A DNA stretch of 41,980 nucleotides from Planctomycetota bacterium (GCA_028280785.1 JANQLF010000280.1:1-41980), one strand, 5' to 3'; positions 16,884-26,223 are shown, counted from the first letter of the stretch. The notes: generated by a model from the letters alone, not told the origin. Numbers and translations are program-made.

Positions 16884-18823
16884 TTTTTATTCTTCATAAA
16901 TTGGTTCCACGGTTGACTGAGTTCTAAGCGCTTGCCAAGTGCTTTGTACACATCAGGTAAGTCAAAGTGTTTGAGAACGCCACGCAGCAACGAGGAACAT
17001 GGCCAAGTGAACTGAGGTGAATCGCAGAGAGATTGATAGCTGGTGAGATAGTTATGTAGTTTGACCTTCGGTTTGTTTTTGTGAATAAGTGCAGCAAAAG
17101 CGACGGTAATGGAGTTAATACCACGTCCATGGAGCGTGATGTTTTTCGAGCCATTGGCATAGAGCCAATCTAAGCTGCGTAAAACATCAAAAACACGTTG
17201 GCCAAGGTAACTGTTCTTATACATCTCGCCAATCGATGCGTACATGTAGTCAGCACCATACGGATGGAAAAATTCAATATCACCGCAGCTTTTCGAGCAC
17301 GATTGTCCAATGCCACGTGGATCGATAGTGATTAATGGTTTATTCGTTTTTAATAGATCTTTTGCGTATGTATTATTGAGTACATCATCTCCGGAAGAGA
17401 TGTGCCCAACGTAGACATTAGATGAACCCGCTGGTGGATACATCTTACGTGGACCATTATTATAAACCTCTACTATGGCTTGAATGCCAGGTTCAGTTTC
17501 AATGCAGAAGACCTCGGCGCGCAATTTATAAGGGGTGTGAGCATTAATTTGTGTTAATGCTCTATATTCAGGCATTCCTGCAGGAATTTTATTTAATTGT
17601 AACAGTTGCTTCGCTTTGCGGGCTAAGTTATCTGCGCTGAGTTTTTTGCGTGTCTTAGCAATAGTGTCAGCATTATCTTTGGTAATTTCAAAAACACGAA
17701 CGTGATTTTTAAAATCAATGATACCTTTTTTAGTAGCGTAAAGCTCTTCGTCGGGCAGTGGTTCTAGTTTAGGAATGCGCGTCGAGCCCTTAAGCTTGGC
17801 GTGTTTCATGAACCAAGACACCATTTCCTGCCTGGCATCATCTTGAAATCCATGGAAGCCATCGCCGATAAAATGCCGAGCAGTTTTCGGCGTTCCAAGT
17901 AATTTATGGATATGCTTGAGGTCTTTAGCTGCTTTTTCGGTATGCCGTGACGAAAAGAAATCGTGACGTTGGCCAAGAATTAAGGTTGGTCGCGGTGCCG
18001 CAGCGATAAGCAAGTCAACATGATCAAGACCCGCAGCTAAAAATCCTGGAGGACTTTGTTCACTGTCGGTTGGCTCTTCGTTGGCGACGTTAGCATCGAT
18101 AGAGCAGATGTAACAACTGGCTGCACTCATGGTGATGCGATCTTCAATGGCGGAAATATAACTGGTTAAGGTACCGCCACCTGAATTACCGGTTACACCG
18201 ACACGAGTTTTATCAGTATCAGGACGCGATAATAAATAATCAAGGCCGCGAATGCCATCCCAGACACGCCAGGTGCCAAAGAATTCATCAATGAGCATCA
18301 TTTGATTACCCATTTGGTTGTGAGCATTGCAGCAATTGTCAAATGCACCGCCATCTTTTTTGAAGAATTGTTTACGTTCGCCTTGTGCGATGGGATCAAT
18401 GATCAGGACAATAAAACCTTTGGAGGCGAGGGCATAGGCATAGCCCTGATAATTGGCATGTGCTTTGCCATTTTCGGAATGACCACAGACACCAAGAGCG
18501 CAGGGGTGTTTACCGTTTATGTGAGTTGGTCTAAACAGGTTGGCCGTTACGTAAAAGTTTGGTCGACTTTCGTAGACTATTTTTTCGACTGTTACATGTC
18601 CCTTGCTCGTGGTACCTGTCACACGTGCATTAAGTGCTGTGCGTTTAGGAAAGGGGGCAAAGCATTTGCGAATGGCCTGACGGACCTGCTTCACGTAGTT
18701 TTGGGCATCTTTCTTGGTTTTGAGCTGAGCAATACGCTGGGCACGCTCTTCAAGTGTCGAACGTACTCGAGTAACGTGGTGCTCTTGGACCATATGAGCG
18801 TAGCGGTTTCTGAAATATTCCAT
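16880..18823 (-). CDS. two-domain alpha/beta hydrolase, acetylxylan-esterase-like
   Basis: 647 residues, no signal peptide seen. N-terminal hydrolase domain (~80-345): CGHSENGK, then DPIAQGERKQFF, the nucleophile elbow TGNSGGGT (Ser ~214) and the C-terminal His in GDGFHGFQDD (~324). This layout matches the acetylxylan-esterase/dienelactone-hydrolase group common in Lentisphaerae and Planctomycetes. Residues ~400-640 form a second hydrolase-like domain (DPRGIGQS, YLGQRVFDVLRSLDWLY), but its elbow reads LHGRGINS, lacking the usual G-x-S-x-G serine, so it is probably inactive. First gene of the minus-strand operon; the TGGTATATACCA palindrome at 18851-18862 lies 28 bp before its start. Likely deacylates sugar esters brought in by the divergent transporter. 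Confidence 0.75.
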   Translation of the reverse strand: MEYFRNRYAHMVQEHHVTRVRSTLEERAQRIAQLKTKKDAQNYVKQVRQAIRKCFAPFPKRTALNARVTGTTSKGHVTVEKIVYESRPNFYVTANLFRPTHINGKHPCALGVCGHSENGKAHANYQGYAYALASKGFIVLIIDPIAQGERKQFFKKDGGAFDNCCNAHNQMGNQMMLIDEFFGTWRVWDGIRGLDYLLSRPDTDKTRVGVTGNSGGGTLTSYISAIEDRITMSAASCYICSIDANVANEEPTDSEQSPPGFLAAGLDHVDLLIAAAPRPTLILGQRHDFFSSRHTEKAAKDLKHIHKLLGTPKTARHFIGDGFHGFQDDARQEMVSWFMKHAKLKGSTRIPKLEPLPDEELYATKKGIIDFKNHVRVFEITKDNADTIAKTRKKLSADNLARKAKQLLQLNKIPAGMPEYRALTQINAHTPYKLRAEVFCIETEPGIQAIVEVYNNGPRKMYPPAGSSNVYVGHISSGDDVLNNTYAKDLLKTNKPLITIDPRGIGQSCSKSCGDIEFFHPYGADYMYASIGEMYKNSYLGQRVFDVLRSLDWLYANGSKNITLHGRGINSITVAFAALIHKNKPKVKLHNYLTSYQSLCDSPQFTWPCSSLLRGVLKHFDLPDVYKALGKRLELSQPWNQFMKNKK

Positions 18824-18850
18824 GTCTGAACCTTTCTTGAAACGATCAAC

Positions 18851-18862
18851 TGGTATATACCA
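18851..18862. promoter_or_regulatory. TGGTATATACCA palindromic operator, copy 2
   Basis: Perfect 12-bp palindrome identical to those at 7896 and 19040; it lies 28 bp upstream of the esterase ATG on the minus strand, a position that fits repression by blocking the promoter or transcript start. Confidence 0.7.
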
Positions 18863-19039
18863 CTATGCCCATGCTTGTCAAACGTGATATGCCGCAGGAA
18901 TGACCATTTTATGTTGTCCTAAGTAGTATAATGACAATGACTTTGACAAAATAGTCTAAAATGCTTCAAGTTACTTATGTTACGTATTTTGCGGTCAGGG
19001 CGAAGTGAGAATAGTCACATGGTCTTGATAATAACGTTT

Positions 19040-19051
19040 TGGTATATACCA
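19040..19051. promoter_or_regulatory. TGGTATATACCA palindromic operator, copy 3
   Basis: Perfect 12-bp palindrome 61 bp upstream of the membrane-protein start at 19112, the same spacing as copy 1 to its gene (59 bp). The shared spacing supports a common function. Confidence 0.7.
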
Positions 19052-19111
19052 TTTTGTGTTTCAAGTTTTGGGCCTATATTGGCCCGCCAATTCAAAGCTG
19101 GGTGAGACTGA

Positions 19112-21382
19112 ATGCCAGAAGATGAAGCGTACGATCAAGATGAGCAGGCTGCGGAACAAGAGCCTCAAGCACGTGCGTTCACCTTTAAGTCTCTGGCCTT
19201 CGGCATTCTTGGCCTCTTATTCACGATTGTTTATACGGTCATTAATGATGTCTATTTAAAGCAGACTTCATTTATTGCCAATCATCTACCTCCAGGTCCA
19301 ACCTTCCTGGTAATCGCTCTGGCGCTGATTTGGAATCCGATTTGGTATTCACGTGTGGTTTTGTGGGCGGTTGGCGGAATTGTCAGTCTATTACTGGCCT
19401 GTTATGCGCATTTTGTTTTAGAACATTCTTTATTATTTTCATGGCATTTGTTGCCCATTTTATTAACGATAGGTTTTGGATTAAAGCCGGTTTGGGAAAG
19501 TGTAGGGCCTTCGCTCAGATTAAACGGCCGCGAACTTATTCTCTCACTGATTATTATTACTGTTGGTAGTTGGACAGCAGGAGCTGGCTTAAATTATTTC
19601 TTCTCGACAACGCAAGTAGGTATGTGGACGGTTTATTCCAATAATGTTCAGATGCAAAATGTTGAGACAATTGATTATATTCCTGAGCATCTCTGGCCAG
19701 CAGGTGGTCTTAAAAACCTCAGTGAAGAAGAGAAATTACGCATCTATGAATCGTATAAGACTGGTTCCGAACAACAGGGTTTTGAGGGTGTGCCATGGGA
19801 TGCGTGGCTGCCGTCAGTATTGGGTAGTTGGATCCCACTCTTTGTTCTGTTTGCAGCATGTTTGATAGCTATTTCCTTGATTGTGCACCGACAGTGGTCA
19901 CACCACGAACAGCTAGCCTATCCCATTGCCCAAATTGGTTCGACGTTATTTGAAAAAGAACAGTCGCGCGCGCTGCCTAATCTCTTTTATGATAAGAAAT
20001 TTTGGATCGCAGCATTGATCGTCATTGCCTTTCACGGCACGCGTTATTTGCATGCATGGTTTCCGAATAATTTTCCGAGTATTGCAACGTCAACGTACTT
20101 TAATTTTCTGCTTGATATCTTTCCAACACTTAAGAAATCGGGTATCTACCAAGTGCATTGGTTTAACTTCTTTTTCTCAATCATTGGTATTACGTATTTT
20201 CTTTCACGTGAAATTGGTTTATCCATCGGTATAGCGCCGTTTTTATTGGCCGCATTTAGCGCACAGTTATACATTAGTACCGGAACGAAGGTCGGCGGCG
20301 ATGACCACGGTAGCATGCGTGTTGGCGCATACATCGCTTATGCTGCGGTAATTTTATATACTGGCCGTAACTATTACTGGCCAGTATTTAAGAAAGCTAT
20401 CACGATGAAAGCAGCGGAGCAGTTTGAAAAAGACGGTGTATTTGCTGCGCGTATATTAATGGTGTCCTTTGTTGGTTTGATTCTGGTACTGACTGTGCTA
20501 TTTGGTTTAGAGCTGCCATTGGCCATCTTATTTACCCTAACTGGTTTATTGTTGTTTTTAGTCTTTACCCGGATTATTTGCGAAACCGGTATTCCGTATT
20601 TACAAGCAGCCTGGGACCCAGGCGTTGCCGTGGTGAAATTCCTTGGCGTGAGTAGCGTTGGCGCTGCGCCCATTGTGCTGCTCTACTACATTAGTTCGAT
20701 GTTGTTCTGCGATCCTAAAGAGGCGATGATGCCGTTTGTGTCAAATGGTCTCAAAATGGCTGAAGATAATAGGATGAAACTCAAGAAATTAATTATCACG
20801 ATTATGGTTATTGTTGGTGCCGCAGTGTTTATCAGTATCGGCGTGCGTTTATATCAACAGTATACGATGGGTGGTAATAACCTGCATTATACCTGGGCGG
20901 ACCACAATGTCCCAAGTATAATTTTGGGTAATGCCACGCGTGATCTTTCCCACTTAGAGGACCTTGGTCAGCGTGCGGCACCAGGCGAGTCGCACTCTTT
21001 AGGATTTTTCCAGCGCATTGGCGCCATCGATCCGAACGGTCGTCACTTAAGCTTCGCCCTGGTAGGTGTGGCTGGCGTGATATTGTTTTTCTTCTTGCGC
21101 TTCCGTTACACTGGATTTCCGCTGCATCCGGTATTTTTCCTTATCTGGGGTATTACGCCCAACGCGCGAACATTTTATTCGTTCTTAATTGGATGGATGA
21201 TCAGGGAATTAATTGTGCGCTTTGGTGGTGGCAAGGTCTATCAAGAGATGAAGCCGTTTTTCATCGGCCTCATCTTTGCAGAATTATTTATGGGCGTCGT
21301 TGGTATGAGTGTCGGCTTCATGTATTCAGCCTTCACTGACTTCACCGAACGACCACCAAGTTTCCGCGTTATTCTTGGTTAG
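19112..21382 (+). CDS. multi-pass inner-membrane protein, DUF6785/DUF6784-like, probable transporter
   Basis: 756 residues: a charged N-terminal tail (~25 residues), then roughly a dozen or more hydrophobic segments spread over the whole length, for example LAFGILGLLFTIVYTVI, LVIALALIWNPIW, WIPLFVLFAACLIAISLIV and LLLFLVFTRIICETGIPY. The motif HRQWSHHEQLAYPIAQ after an early membrane segment is characteristic, as far as I can judge, of the DUF6785 family of Planctomycetes/Lentisphaerae, which resembles oligopeptide-transporter-like proteins. It is divergent from the esterase operon and under the same palindrome, so uptake of the substrate processed by those enzymes is a reasonable guess. Its stop codon abuts the stop of the converging PhyH gene with no base between. 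Confidence 0.75.
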   Translation: MPEDEAYDQDEQAAEQEPQARAFTFKSLAFGILGLLFTIVYTVINDVYLKQTSFIANHLPPGPTFLVIALALIWNPIWYSRVVLWAVGGIVSLLLACYAHFVLEHSLLFSWHLLPILLTIGFGLKPVWESVGPSLRLNGRELILSLIIITVGSWTAGAGLNYFFSTTQVGMWTVYSNNVQMQNVETIDYIPEHLWPAGGLKNLSEEEKLRIYESYKTGSEQQGFEGVPWDAWLPSVLGSWIPLFVLFAACLIAISLIVHRQWSHHEQLAYPIAQIGSTLFEKEQSRALPNLFYDKKFWIAALIVIAFHGTRYLHAWFPNNFPSIATSTYFNFLLDIFPTLKKSGIYQVHWFNFFFSIIGITYFLSREIGLSIGIAPFLLAAFSAQLYISTGTKVGGDDHGSMRVGAYIAYAAVILYTGRNYYWPVFKKAITMKAAEQFEKDGVFAARILMVSFVGLILVLTVLFGLELPLAILFTLTGLLLFLVFTRIICETGIPYLQAAWDPGVAVVKFLGVSSVGAAPIVLLYYISSMLFCDPKEAMMPFVSNGLKMAEDNRMKLKKLIITIMVIVGAAVFISIGVRLYQQYTMGGNNLHYTWADHNVPSIILGNATRDLSHLEDLGQRAAPGESHSLGFFQRIGAIDPNGRHLSFALVGVAGVILFFFLRFRYTGFPLHPVFFLIWGITPNARTFYSFLIGWMIRELIVRFGGGKVYQEMKPFFIGLIFAELFMGVVGMSVGFMYSAFTDFTERPPSFRVILG

Positions 21383-22171
21383 CTATGCCCATTGACCGCG
21401 GTCAAATTGCGGATGATAAACTTCATTAAAAAATCGACGATTTTCGTCTGATAAACCAGCAATAGCTGCAGGTGTCATTTGCCCAAGTTCTGGTTTGTGA
21501 TGACGAACACAGATGTGATTATAGGCGCAAAATACTGCCTGGCGTGGATTGTCGGGGTTGGTCCAGTTACAGCCTGCGTGTCGGACGGCTTCTGAAAAAA
21601 GAACCAAACTGCCAGGAGGGCATCCATAGCTTGCCCATACGCCTGAATCTTTTTTATCTATTTCTGGAGTTGGTTTAAAGTTCGCTTTATGACTACCGGG
21701 AATAACAGCGGTGCCACCTTGCCATTCTTTAACTTCATTTAATTCCCAGACAACCCGTGTCATGCCACTAAACATTTTACCATCGTGGTAGATGTAATTA
21801 TAATTCGGATTCACGGTGCGACCGCCAGCATGTGGGTCCCAACGTTCAAAGCCTTGTTCGCGGTAACAATAAAAACCATTTTCAACTCGGATTTTTTCTA
21901 ACTTACCGATAATGTTATAGAGTATATCCATTAGGACCGGATGGCTGATGAGTTTTTCACATGGACCGGAAAGGGGCGAGCGAATCGATTCATCAAGCTG
22001 TTCGGGATTATTGCGATAGGTTTCGAGATGGGCGAGCATTTCTGATACTTCATCGTCGTTTAAGACATTGGGTATGACTAGATAGCCTTGTAGGTCGAAG
22101 CGGTAACGCATCGCATCATCCATGGTCGCTTTGGAAACGAGCTTGTGATCATGATCTATAACAACATTCAT
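21383..22171 (-). CDS. phytanoyl-CoA dioxygenase (PhyH) family protein
   Basis: 262 residues, usual length for bacterial PhyH proteins. The N-terminal helix block YLVIPNVLNDDEVSEML and the double-stranded beta-helix core WQGGTAVIPGSHKANF are typical. The distal His of the iron site is probably in SEAVRHAGCNW. The proximal His/Asp pair is less certain; YHDGK is a candidate. Members are Fe(II)/2-oxoglutarate dioxygenases that hydroxylate small molecules; the substrate is unknown. AGGAG precedes the ATG. It is divergent from the AraC regulator at 22296, which is its likely regulator. Confidence 0.83.
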   Translation of the reverse strand: MNVVIDHDHKLVSKATMDDAMRYRFDLQGYLVIPNVLNDDEVSEMLAHLETYRNNPEQLDESIRSPLSGPCEKLISHPVLMDILYNIIGKLEKIRVENGFYCYREQGFERWDPHAGGRTVNPNYNYIYHDGKMFSGMTRVVWELNEVKEWQGGTAVIPGSHKANFKPTPEIDKKDSGVWASYGCPPGSLVLFSEAVRHAGCNWTNPDNPRQAVFCAYNHICVRHHKPELGQMTPAAIAGLSDENRRFFNEVYHPQFDRGQWA

Positions 22172-22295
22172 CCTGTTCTCCTGAGCCTGACATCCTATGG
22201 CTTGGATTTCGAAATGACCATAGAACTTGTATCAGCATACATGTTATTTAGTACGATTTGACTAGCATCAGTTCCATTGCCTATAAGCTTGAGAT

Positions 22296-23120
22296 ATGGC
22301 GGACGCAGATCTCTTATTACAGGATGCATGCATCAATAGTCTGCGTTGTGAAATACAGAGCTGTGGTGAAAGTAATTACCGGCATCCGTTTGAGCGTGGT
22401 GAGCGACGAATTGCCGCGATGATGGTCTCGTACATAAAACAGGGAAATTGTACGATACAGGCTGAAGGCCAACGCTATTCCTGTAAGCAAGGGTCCTTAG
22501 TGATCTTGCCAGAATTTCGCAACCATCTTTTGCGAACAGAGAAGGCTGGGAATCATATTGAACAGTGGTTGAATTTGCGACTGCGTATTTTTGGTACAGT
22601 CGATATTTCACAACTTTTAGATGTTCCACCACTTATTCCAAAAAATTCGGCGCGCACTTTAGTGCCAATTTGCCAGCAGCTCATCGCTAGCTATCCAGCG
22701 CAGGGGGTGAGTGCCGTTCTCGAGCAACAAGCACTTTTACGTCAATTTCTACAACATTATGTCGCGCTTTCACCAATGTTATTAACGAATACGCGGATGC
22801 AGGCTTTAATGCGCGTGATGCCCGCATTGGAGTATATTCAACAAAATTATCATGAAGACATCGATCGTCATGTTTTAGCTAAGCGTGCTCATTTAGCGAC
22901 AAGTCGTTTTCATGAATTGTTTAAGCAGGCTCTGCATGTAACACCAATTTTATATCGTAATCGTTTGCGATTTCAGGAAGCACGACGATTACTCGAATCG
23001 ACCAAGGATCCGATTCAGGTTGTAGCTGAACAAGTTGGTTTTGAAGATGCTTTTCACTTTAGCCGCATGTTTAAACAGGTCTATGGAATGAGTCCGCGCG
23101 CTTATCGTCAAAATAAATAG
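22296..23120 (+). CDS. AraC-family transcriptional regulator
   Basis: 274 residues. The N-terminal ~160 residues look like a cupin ligand-binding domain (MMVSYIKQGNCTIQAEGQRYSCKQGSLVILP). The C-terminal ~100 residues are the double helix-turn-helix: LAKRAHLATSRFHELFKQ and VAEQVGFEDAFHFSRMFKQVYGMSPRAYR, which is a canonical AraC signature. It is transcribed divergently from the PhyH gene and upstream of the oxidoreductase and GDSL esterase, so control of one or both is likely. No binding site could be defined. Confidence 0.92.
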   Translation: MADADLLLQDACINSLRCEIQSCGESNYRHPFERGERRIAAMMVSYIKQGNCTIQAEGQRYSCKQGSLVILPEFRNHLLRTEKAGNHIEQWLNLRLRIFGTVDISQLLDVPPLIPKNSARTLVPICQQLIASYPAQGVSAVLEQQALLRQFLQHYVALSPMLLTNTRMQALMRVMPALEYIQQNYHEDIDRHVLAKRAHLATSRFHELFKQALHVTPILYRNRLRFQEARRLLESTKDPIQVVAEQVGFEDAFHFSRMFKQVYGMSPRAYRQNK

Positions 23121-23192
23121 GTGCACCAACGTCTATGGTCAACTTGTGATGGAATGAGAGCGGCTATGCTGCAATAAAATAAGGAGCAGGTG

Positions 23193-24197
23193 GTGTATCG
23201 ACGCGCTGTATTAAAAGAAATAAAAACTGATTTTGAAATAATCGAAGAAAGTTTACCAAGTGTCGGTGATGATGATGTATTAATTGAGTTGGAAGCTGCC
23301 GCGCTGAACCGCCGTGATTATTGGATCACCCAGGGTTTATATCCTGGCTTGCAGTTGCCGTGCACGCCAGGGAGTGATGCCGCTGGCCGGGTTATTTCTT
23401 GTGGCAGCAATGTTCAAAATGTGACAATTGGTGAAGAAGTAATTATTAATCCTGCAAATAACTGGGGGGATGTAGAAGAGGCTCAGGATAAGTCATTTCA
23501 CGTTTTAGGTATGCCAAGTATAGGTACGCACGCCTCGCATATTTGTGTAGCAGCTGATCGCATCCATAAAAAACCTGAGCATCTTAATTGGCAAGAAGCA
23601 GCGGCTTTACCCTTAGCCTATGCAACTGCGTATCGCGCTTTGGCGGTACAAGGTAAAGCGCAAACAGGGCAACACATTTTGGTAACAGGTATAGGCGGTG
23701 GAGTTGCCGTCGCAGTTTTACAAATTGCCAAGGCAATCGGTTGTGAAGTTTTGGTGACGACTTCAGATCCGAAAAAGGGCGAACTGGCAAAAGAACTAGG
23801 CGCAGCTGCATATTATAATTACAAAGAAGATGATTGGTCCAAGCAGCTAATAAAAACACATGGATCAGTCGATGTCATGATCGACGGCAGTGGCGGTGCT
23901 AATTATAGTGCAGCTATGAATGCGCTGAAACCAGGTGGGCGTATGGTGGTTTATGGCGCTACAGCGGGGCCACCGCCAAAAATGGATGTATTTAAATTAT
24001 TTTGGAAGCAAATTCACGTTATTGGTAGCACCATGGCGAGTGATGCGGATTTTGAGAACATGATACAATTAGTCAATGAACACAAGATAAAGTCAATAAT
24101 TGATGCACAGTTTACATTGACTGACATTAATATGGCATACGCCCAACAGGCGAGCAGCGAGCGTATGGGTAAAATTGTTGTGCTGTGCAAGGAATAA
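23193..24197 (+). CDS. zinc-less medium-chain dehydrogenase / quinone oxidoreductase-like
   Basis: 334 residues. GroES-like N-terminus with CTPGSDAAGRVISCGSNV, then a Rossmann fold with GIGGGVAVAVLQIAKAIGCEV for NAD(P)H and LKPGGRMVVYGATAG. The catalytic-zinc GHE motif of alcohol dehydrogenases is missing, so it resembles zinc-less quinone/enone reductases. Two consecutive GTG codons (23190, 23193) could start it. I prefer 23193 because AAGGAG at 23181-23186 is then six bases away rather than three. It is followed after 11 bases by the GDSL esterase. Substrate unknown. Confidence 0.85.
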   Translation: MYRRAVLKEIKTDFEIIEESLPSVGDDDVLIELEAAALNRRDYWITQGLYPGLQLPCTPGSDAAGRVISCGSNVQNVTIGEEVIINPANNWGDVEEAQDKSFHVLGMPSIGTHASHICVAADRIHKKPEHLNWQEAAALPLAYATAYRALAVQGKAQTGQHILVTGIGGGVAVAVLQIAKAIGCEVLVTTSDPKKGELAKELGAAAYYNYKEDDWSKQLIKTHGSVDVMIDGSGGANYSAAMNALKPGGRMVVYGATAGPPPKMDVFKLFWKQIHVIGSTMASDADFENMIQLVNEHKIKSIIDAQFTLTDINMAYAQQASSERMGKIVVLCKE

Positions 24198-24208
24198 AGC
24201 AGAGGATA

Positions 24209-25282
24209 ATGGCTAAAAAGAATATTCGCGGCGATAAAAATTTATATCGGCAAACAGCTCAAACTGATGCTATGACCTGGCATAATCCACGCAGCGAGCC
24301 ATTTGTCATTGGCGGATTGCCGTGGCTTGCAGAAAACAATGATTATGGGCGTTTGCCGAAGCAAATTCGTCCAAGATTACGTGAATCGTTAGCTTGGGTT
24401 TCGATGCAGCCTTCTGGCGTAACGATTCGCTTTCGCACCGATAGCCGACGTTTAGCGATAAAGGTGGGTATTGATCGTAATGAACATTTCCCGCTTAATT
24501 CGGTGGCTCAAGAAAGTGGCTTTGATGTGTATCTTGGCAATGGGAAAAAGTGTCGATTCCATAGAAATTTATCTGCCGATAAACCAAGGAAACATTATGC
24601 CGCTGATTGCCAATTGCCCGACGGTATTCAAGACGTCACTATTTATTTTCCGCTTTTAAATCCGGTTAAGCGCATCCATATCGGTTTGGATGATAATGCG
24701 AAAATATTAAAGCCAAATTCGTTTCAGAACGCACCAATATTGTTTTATGGATCATCGATTACACAGGGTTTCTCATGTTCACGACCAGGCTTGACGTATC
24801 CGGCACAAATTTGTCGAGACGTACAAGCACCGTTGATAAATATGGGATTTGGTGGTAATGCGAAAGGTGATTTGATAATTGCTGAGAACTTTGCGGATAT
24901 GATGAAAACGACTGAAGTTTCTGCCTTCATTTATGATTACGATCACAATGCACCTTCGGTCAAACATTTACGCGAAACTCATGAAAAGTTTTTTAAATGC
25001 ATTCGTAAGGCTCATCCAAAATTGCCAATAGTAATTGTTTCATCACCTGTGTATTGGCGAGAGCCTGAATACTTTGGTAAACGTTTTGACGTTATAAGGC
25101 GGACTTATCAAAACGCTAAAAAACGTGGCGATAAGCATGTTTATCTAGTAAATGGCAGACATATGTGGAAAGATGAAAGGCACTGGCAGGACTGTACCGT
25201 TGATCAACTGCATCCAAACGACGTAGGTTTTCGACTGATGGCTAACAAGATCTGCCAAACAGTGCAGCGCATCTTAAAATGA
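24209..25282 (+). CDS. SGNH/GDSL esterase with N-terminal GxDLY-type domain
   Basis: 357 residues from the ATG at 24209, preceded by AGAGGA. A GTG inside the previous gene is less likely. Residues ~25-165 form a beta domain of the type placed before Lipase_GDSL_3 (GLPWLAENNDYGRLP, IRFRTDSRRLAIKV). The esterase part has block I FYGSSITQG (nucleophile Ser), block II NMGFGGNAKGD, and block V VDQLHPNDVGF with the Asp-His pair; FIYDYDHNAP replaces the usual GxND. Such proteins are carbohydrate or sulfoquinovosyl-type esterases and lipases; the substrate is open. Co-directional with the oxidoreductase, 11 bp apart. Confidence 0.82.
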   Translation: MAKKNIRGDKNLYRQTAQTDAMTWHNPRSEPFVIGGLPWLAENNDYGRLPKQIRPRLRESLAWVSMQPSGVTIRFRTDSRRLAIKVGIDRNEHFPLNSVAQESGFDVYLGNGKKCRFHRNLSADKPRKHYAADCQLPDGIQDVTIYFPLLNPVKRIHIGLDDNAKILKPNSFQNAPILFYGSSITQGFSCSRPGLTYPAQICRDVQAPLINMGFGGNAKGDLIIAENFADMMKTTEVSAFIYDYDHNAPSVKHLRETHEKFFKCIRKAHPKLPIVIVSSPVYWREPEYFGKRFDVIRRTYQNAKKRGDKHVYLVNGRHMWKDERHWQDCTVDQLHPNDVGFRLMANKICQTVQRILK

Positions 25283-25608
25283 CTTCATTCTTTGTTGAAA
25301 TCCGACGACTTGATGCGAAGGCAATGTTCTTAGCAAAATTCAGGTGATAAATGATAAACGTAGTCAAAAAATGCAGTAAATTTGCTGATAAAAATTAACC
25401 TAGCAGTTATTGAATAAGTATTTGAAATTACACACTTTAGAATGTCTATGAAAAAAAGATGTCCGATTCTTTGGCCCAGTAAGCACTCGCCATAACAGGA
25501 GTCTTCAAACGTGTGTAACCCTATGCCAAAGCCAAGTTTGTTTTTTAGTGTAGAATCCAAGGGAACTAAGGTATTTTTTAGTCGTCCAAGTCTCCACATG
25601 TTTTATGG
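25283..25608. other. intergenic region before the ECF sigma gene
   Basis: AT-rich, 326 bp. I see no convincing gene, terminator or consensus promoter. The stretch TAGAAT at about 25552 could be a -10 box for the sigma gene but has no good -35 partner. Confidence 0.4.
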
Positions 25609-26223
25609 GTGGGTCCTTCCGTGCTAAATATCGAAACAGATTCTTCTTTGTGGGCTGCTTACTGTAATTCTAAGAATTCAGAGCCATTGGGAAAATTGTT
25701 TAAGCGTCACCATGATATGTTGTATGCACTTGCATATCGTATAACTGGTAATGCCAGTGATGCTGATGAAGTTATTCAAATAGTTTCTGAAATAGTTTTA
25801 GAAGCGGAAAAAGAATCGCTCGCTGATGTACGTAAAGCGGTGCCTTGGTTAAAGGGTGTTATCGTAAATAGTGCAAACAAATACATTCAAAAAGAAATGC
25901 GCTTGCGTGAGCGACATAAACGTGCAAGCGACACCGGAAGGTTTAATAAAATATCATCTGATGAAATTGATTGCCACTATGATGAATCTTTAGCTGATAA
26001 AATTAAAGAGGTCTTGGGTGAATTACCTATGCGTTTTGCACTGCCAATAGAATTGCACTATCTCAAAGGTATGTCGTGGAAACAGGTGGCGTGCGAGATG
26101 GATAAGTCCGAAGATGCTGTGCGTAAACAGGCCCAGCGAGGGCTTATCAAGTTGAAGGCGATAATGGAAAAGCGTGGCGTGACGCCTGCAGAATTAATGG
26201 TCAGCGGTATACTTGGTTCGTAG
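25609..26223 (+). CDS. ECF-type RNA polymerase sigma factor
   Basis: 204 residues. Region 2: LFKRHHDMLYALAYRITGNASDADEV, the core-binding and -10 recognition helices. Region 4: LPIELHYLKGMSWKQVACEMDKSEDAVRKQAQRGLIKLK, a clear helix-turn-helix. The start is uncertain: GTG at 25609 or GTG at 25621, neither with a strong ribosome binding site. It lies 42 bp before the membrane Ser/Thr kinase. ECF genes paired with Ser/Thr kinases are frequent in Planctomycetes and Lentisphaerae, where the kinase is thought to control the sigma factor; no anti-sigma gene is seen. Confidence 0.88.
   Translation: MGPSVLNIETDSSLWAAYCNSKNSEPLGKLFKRHHDMLYALAYRITGNASDADEVIQIVSEIVLEAEKESLADVRKAVPWLKGVIVNSANKYIQKEMRLRERHKRASDTGRFNKISSDEIDCHYDESLADKIKEVLGELPMRFALPIELHYLKGMSWKQVACEMDKSEDAVRKQAQRGLIKLKAIMEKRGVTPAELMVSGILGS

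Larger units (their letters stand above)
18824..19111. promoter_or_regulatory. divergent promoter region with two palindromic operators
   Basis: This 288-bp region separates the esterase operon (minus) from the DUF6785-type membrane protein (plus). It carries TGGTATATACCA twice, at 18851-18862 close to the esterase start and at 19040-19051, 61 bp before the transporter start. One site per gene suggests common control of both directions by one regulator. No clear -35/-10 pair stands out. Confidence 0.6.

Noticed and set aside
18302-18829. 175-codon open frame antisense to the esterase gene
   Set aside because: Shadow of a strongly conserved coding region on the other strand; composition is cysteine-rich and without a domain.
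21380-21385. Stop codons of the transporter and PhyH genes abut with no spacer
   Set aside because: Compact convergent ends are seen also at 11604/11608 and 30273/30275, so this is ordinary for this genome.
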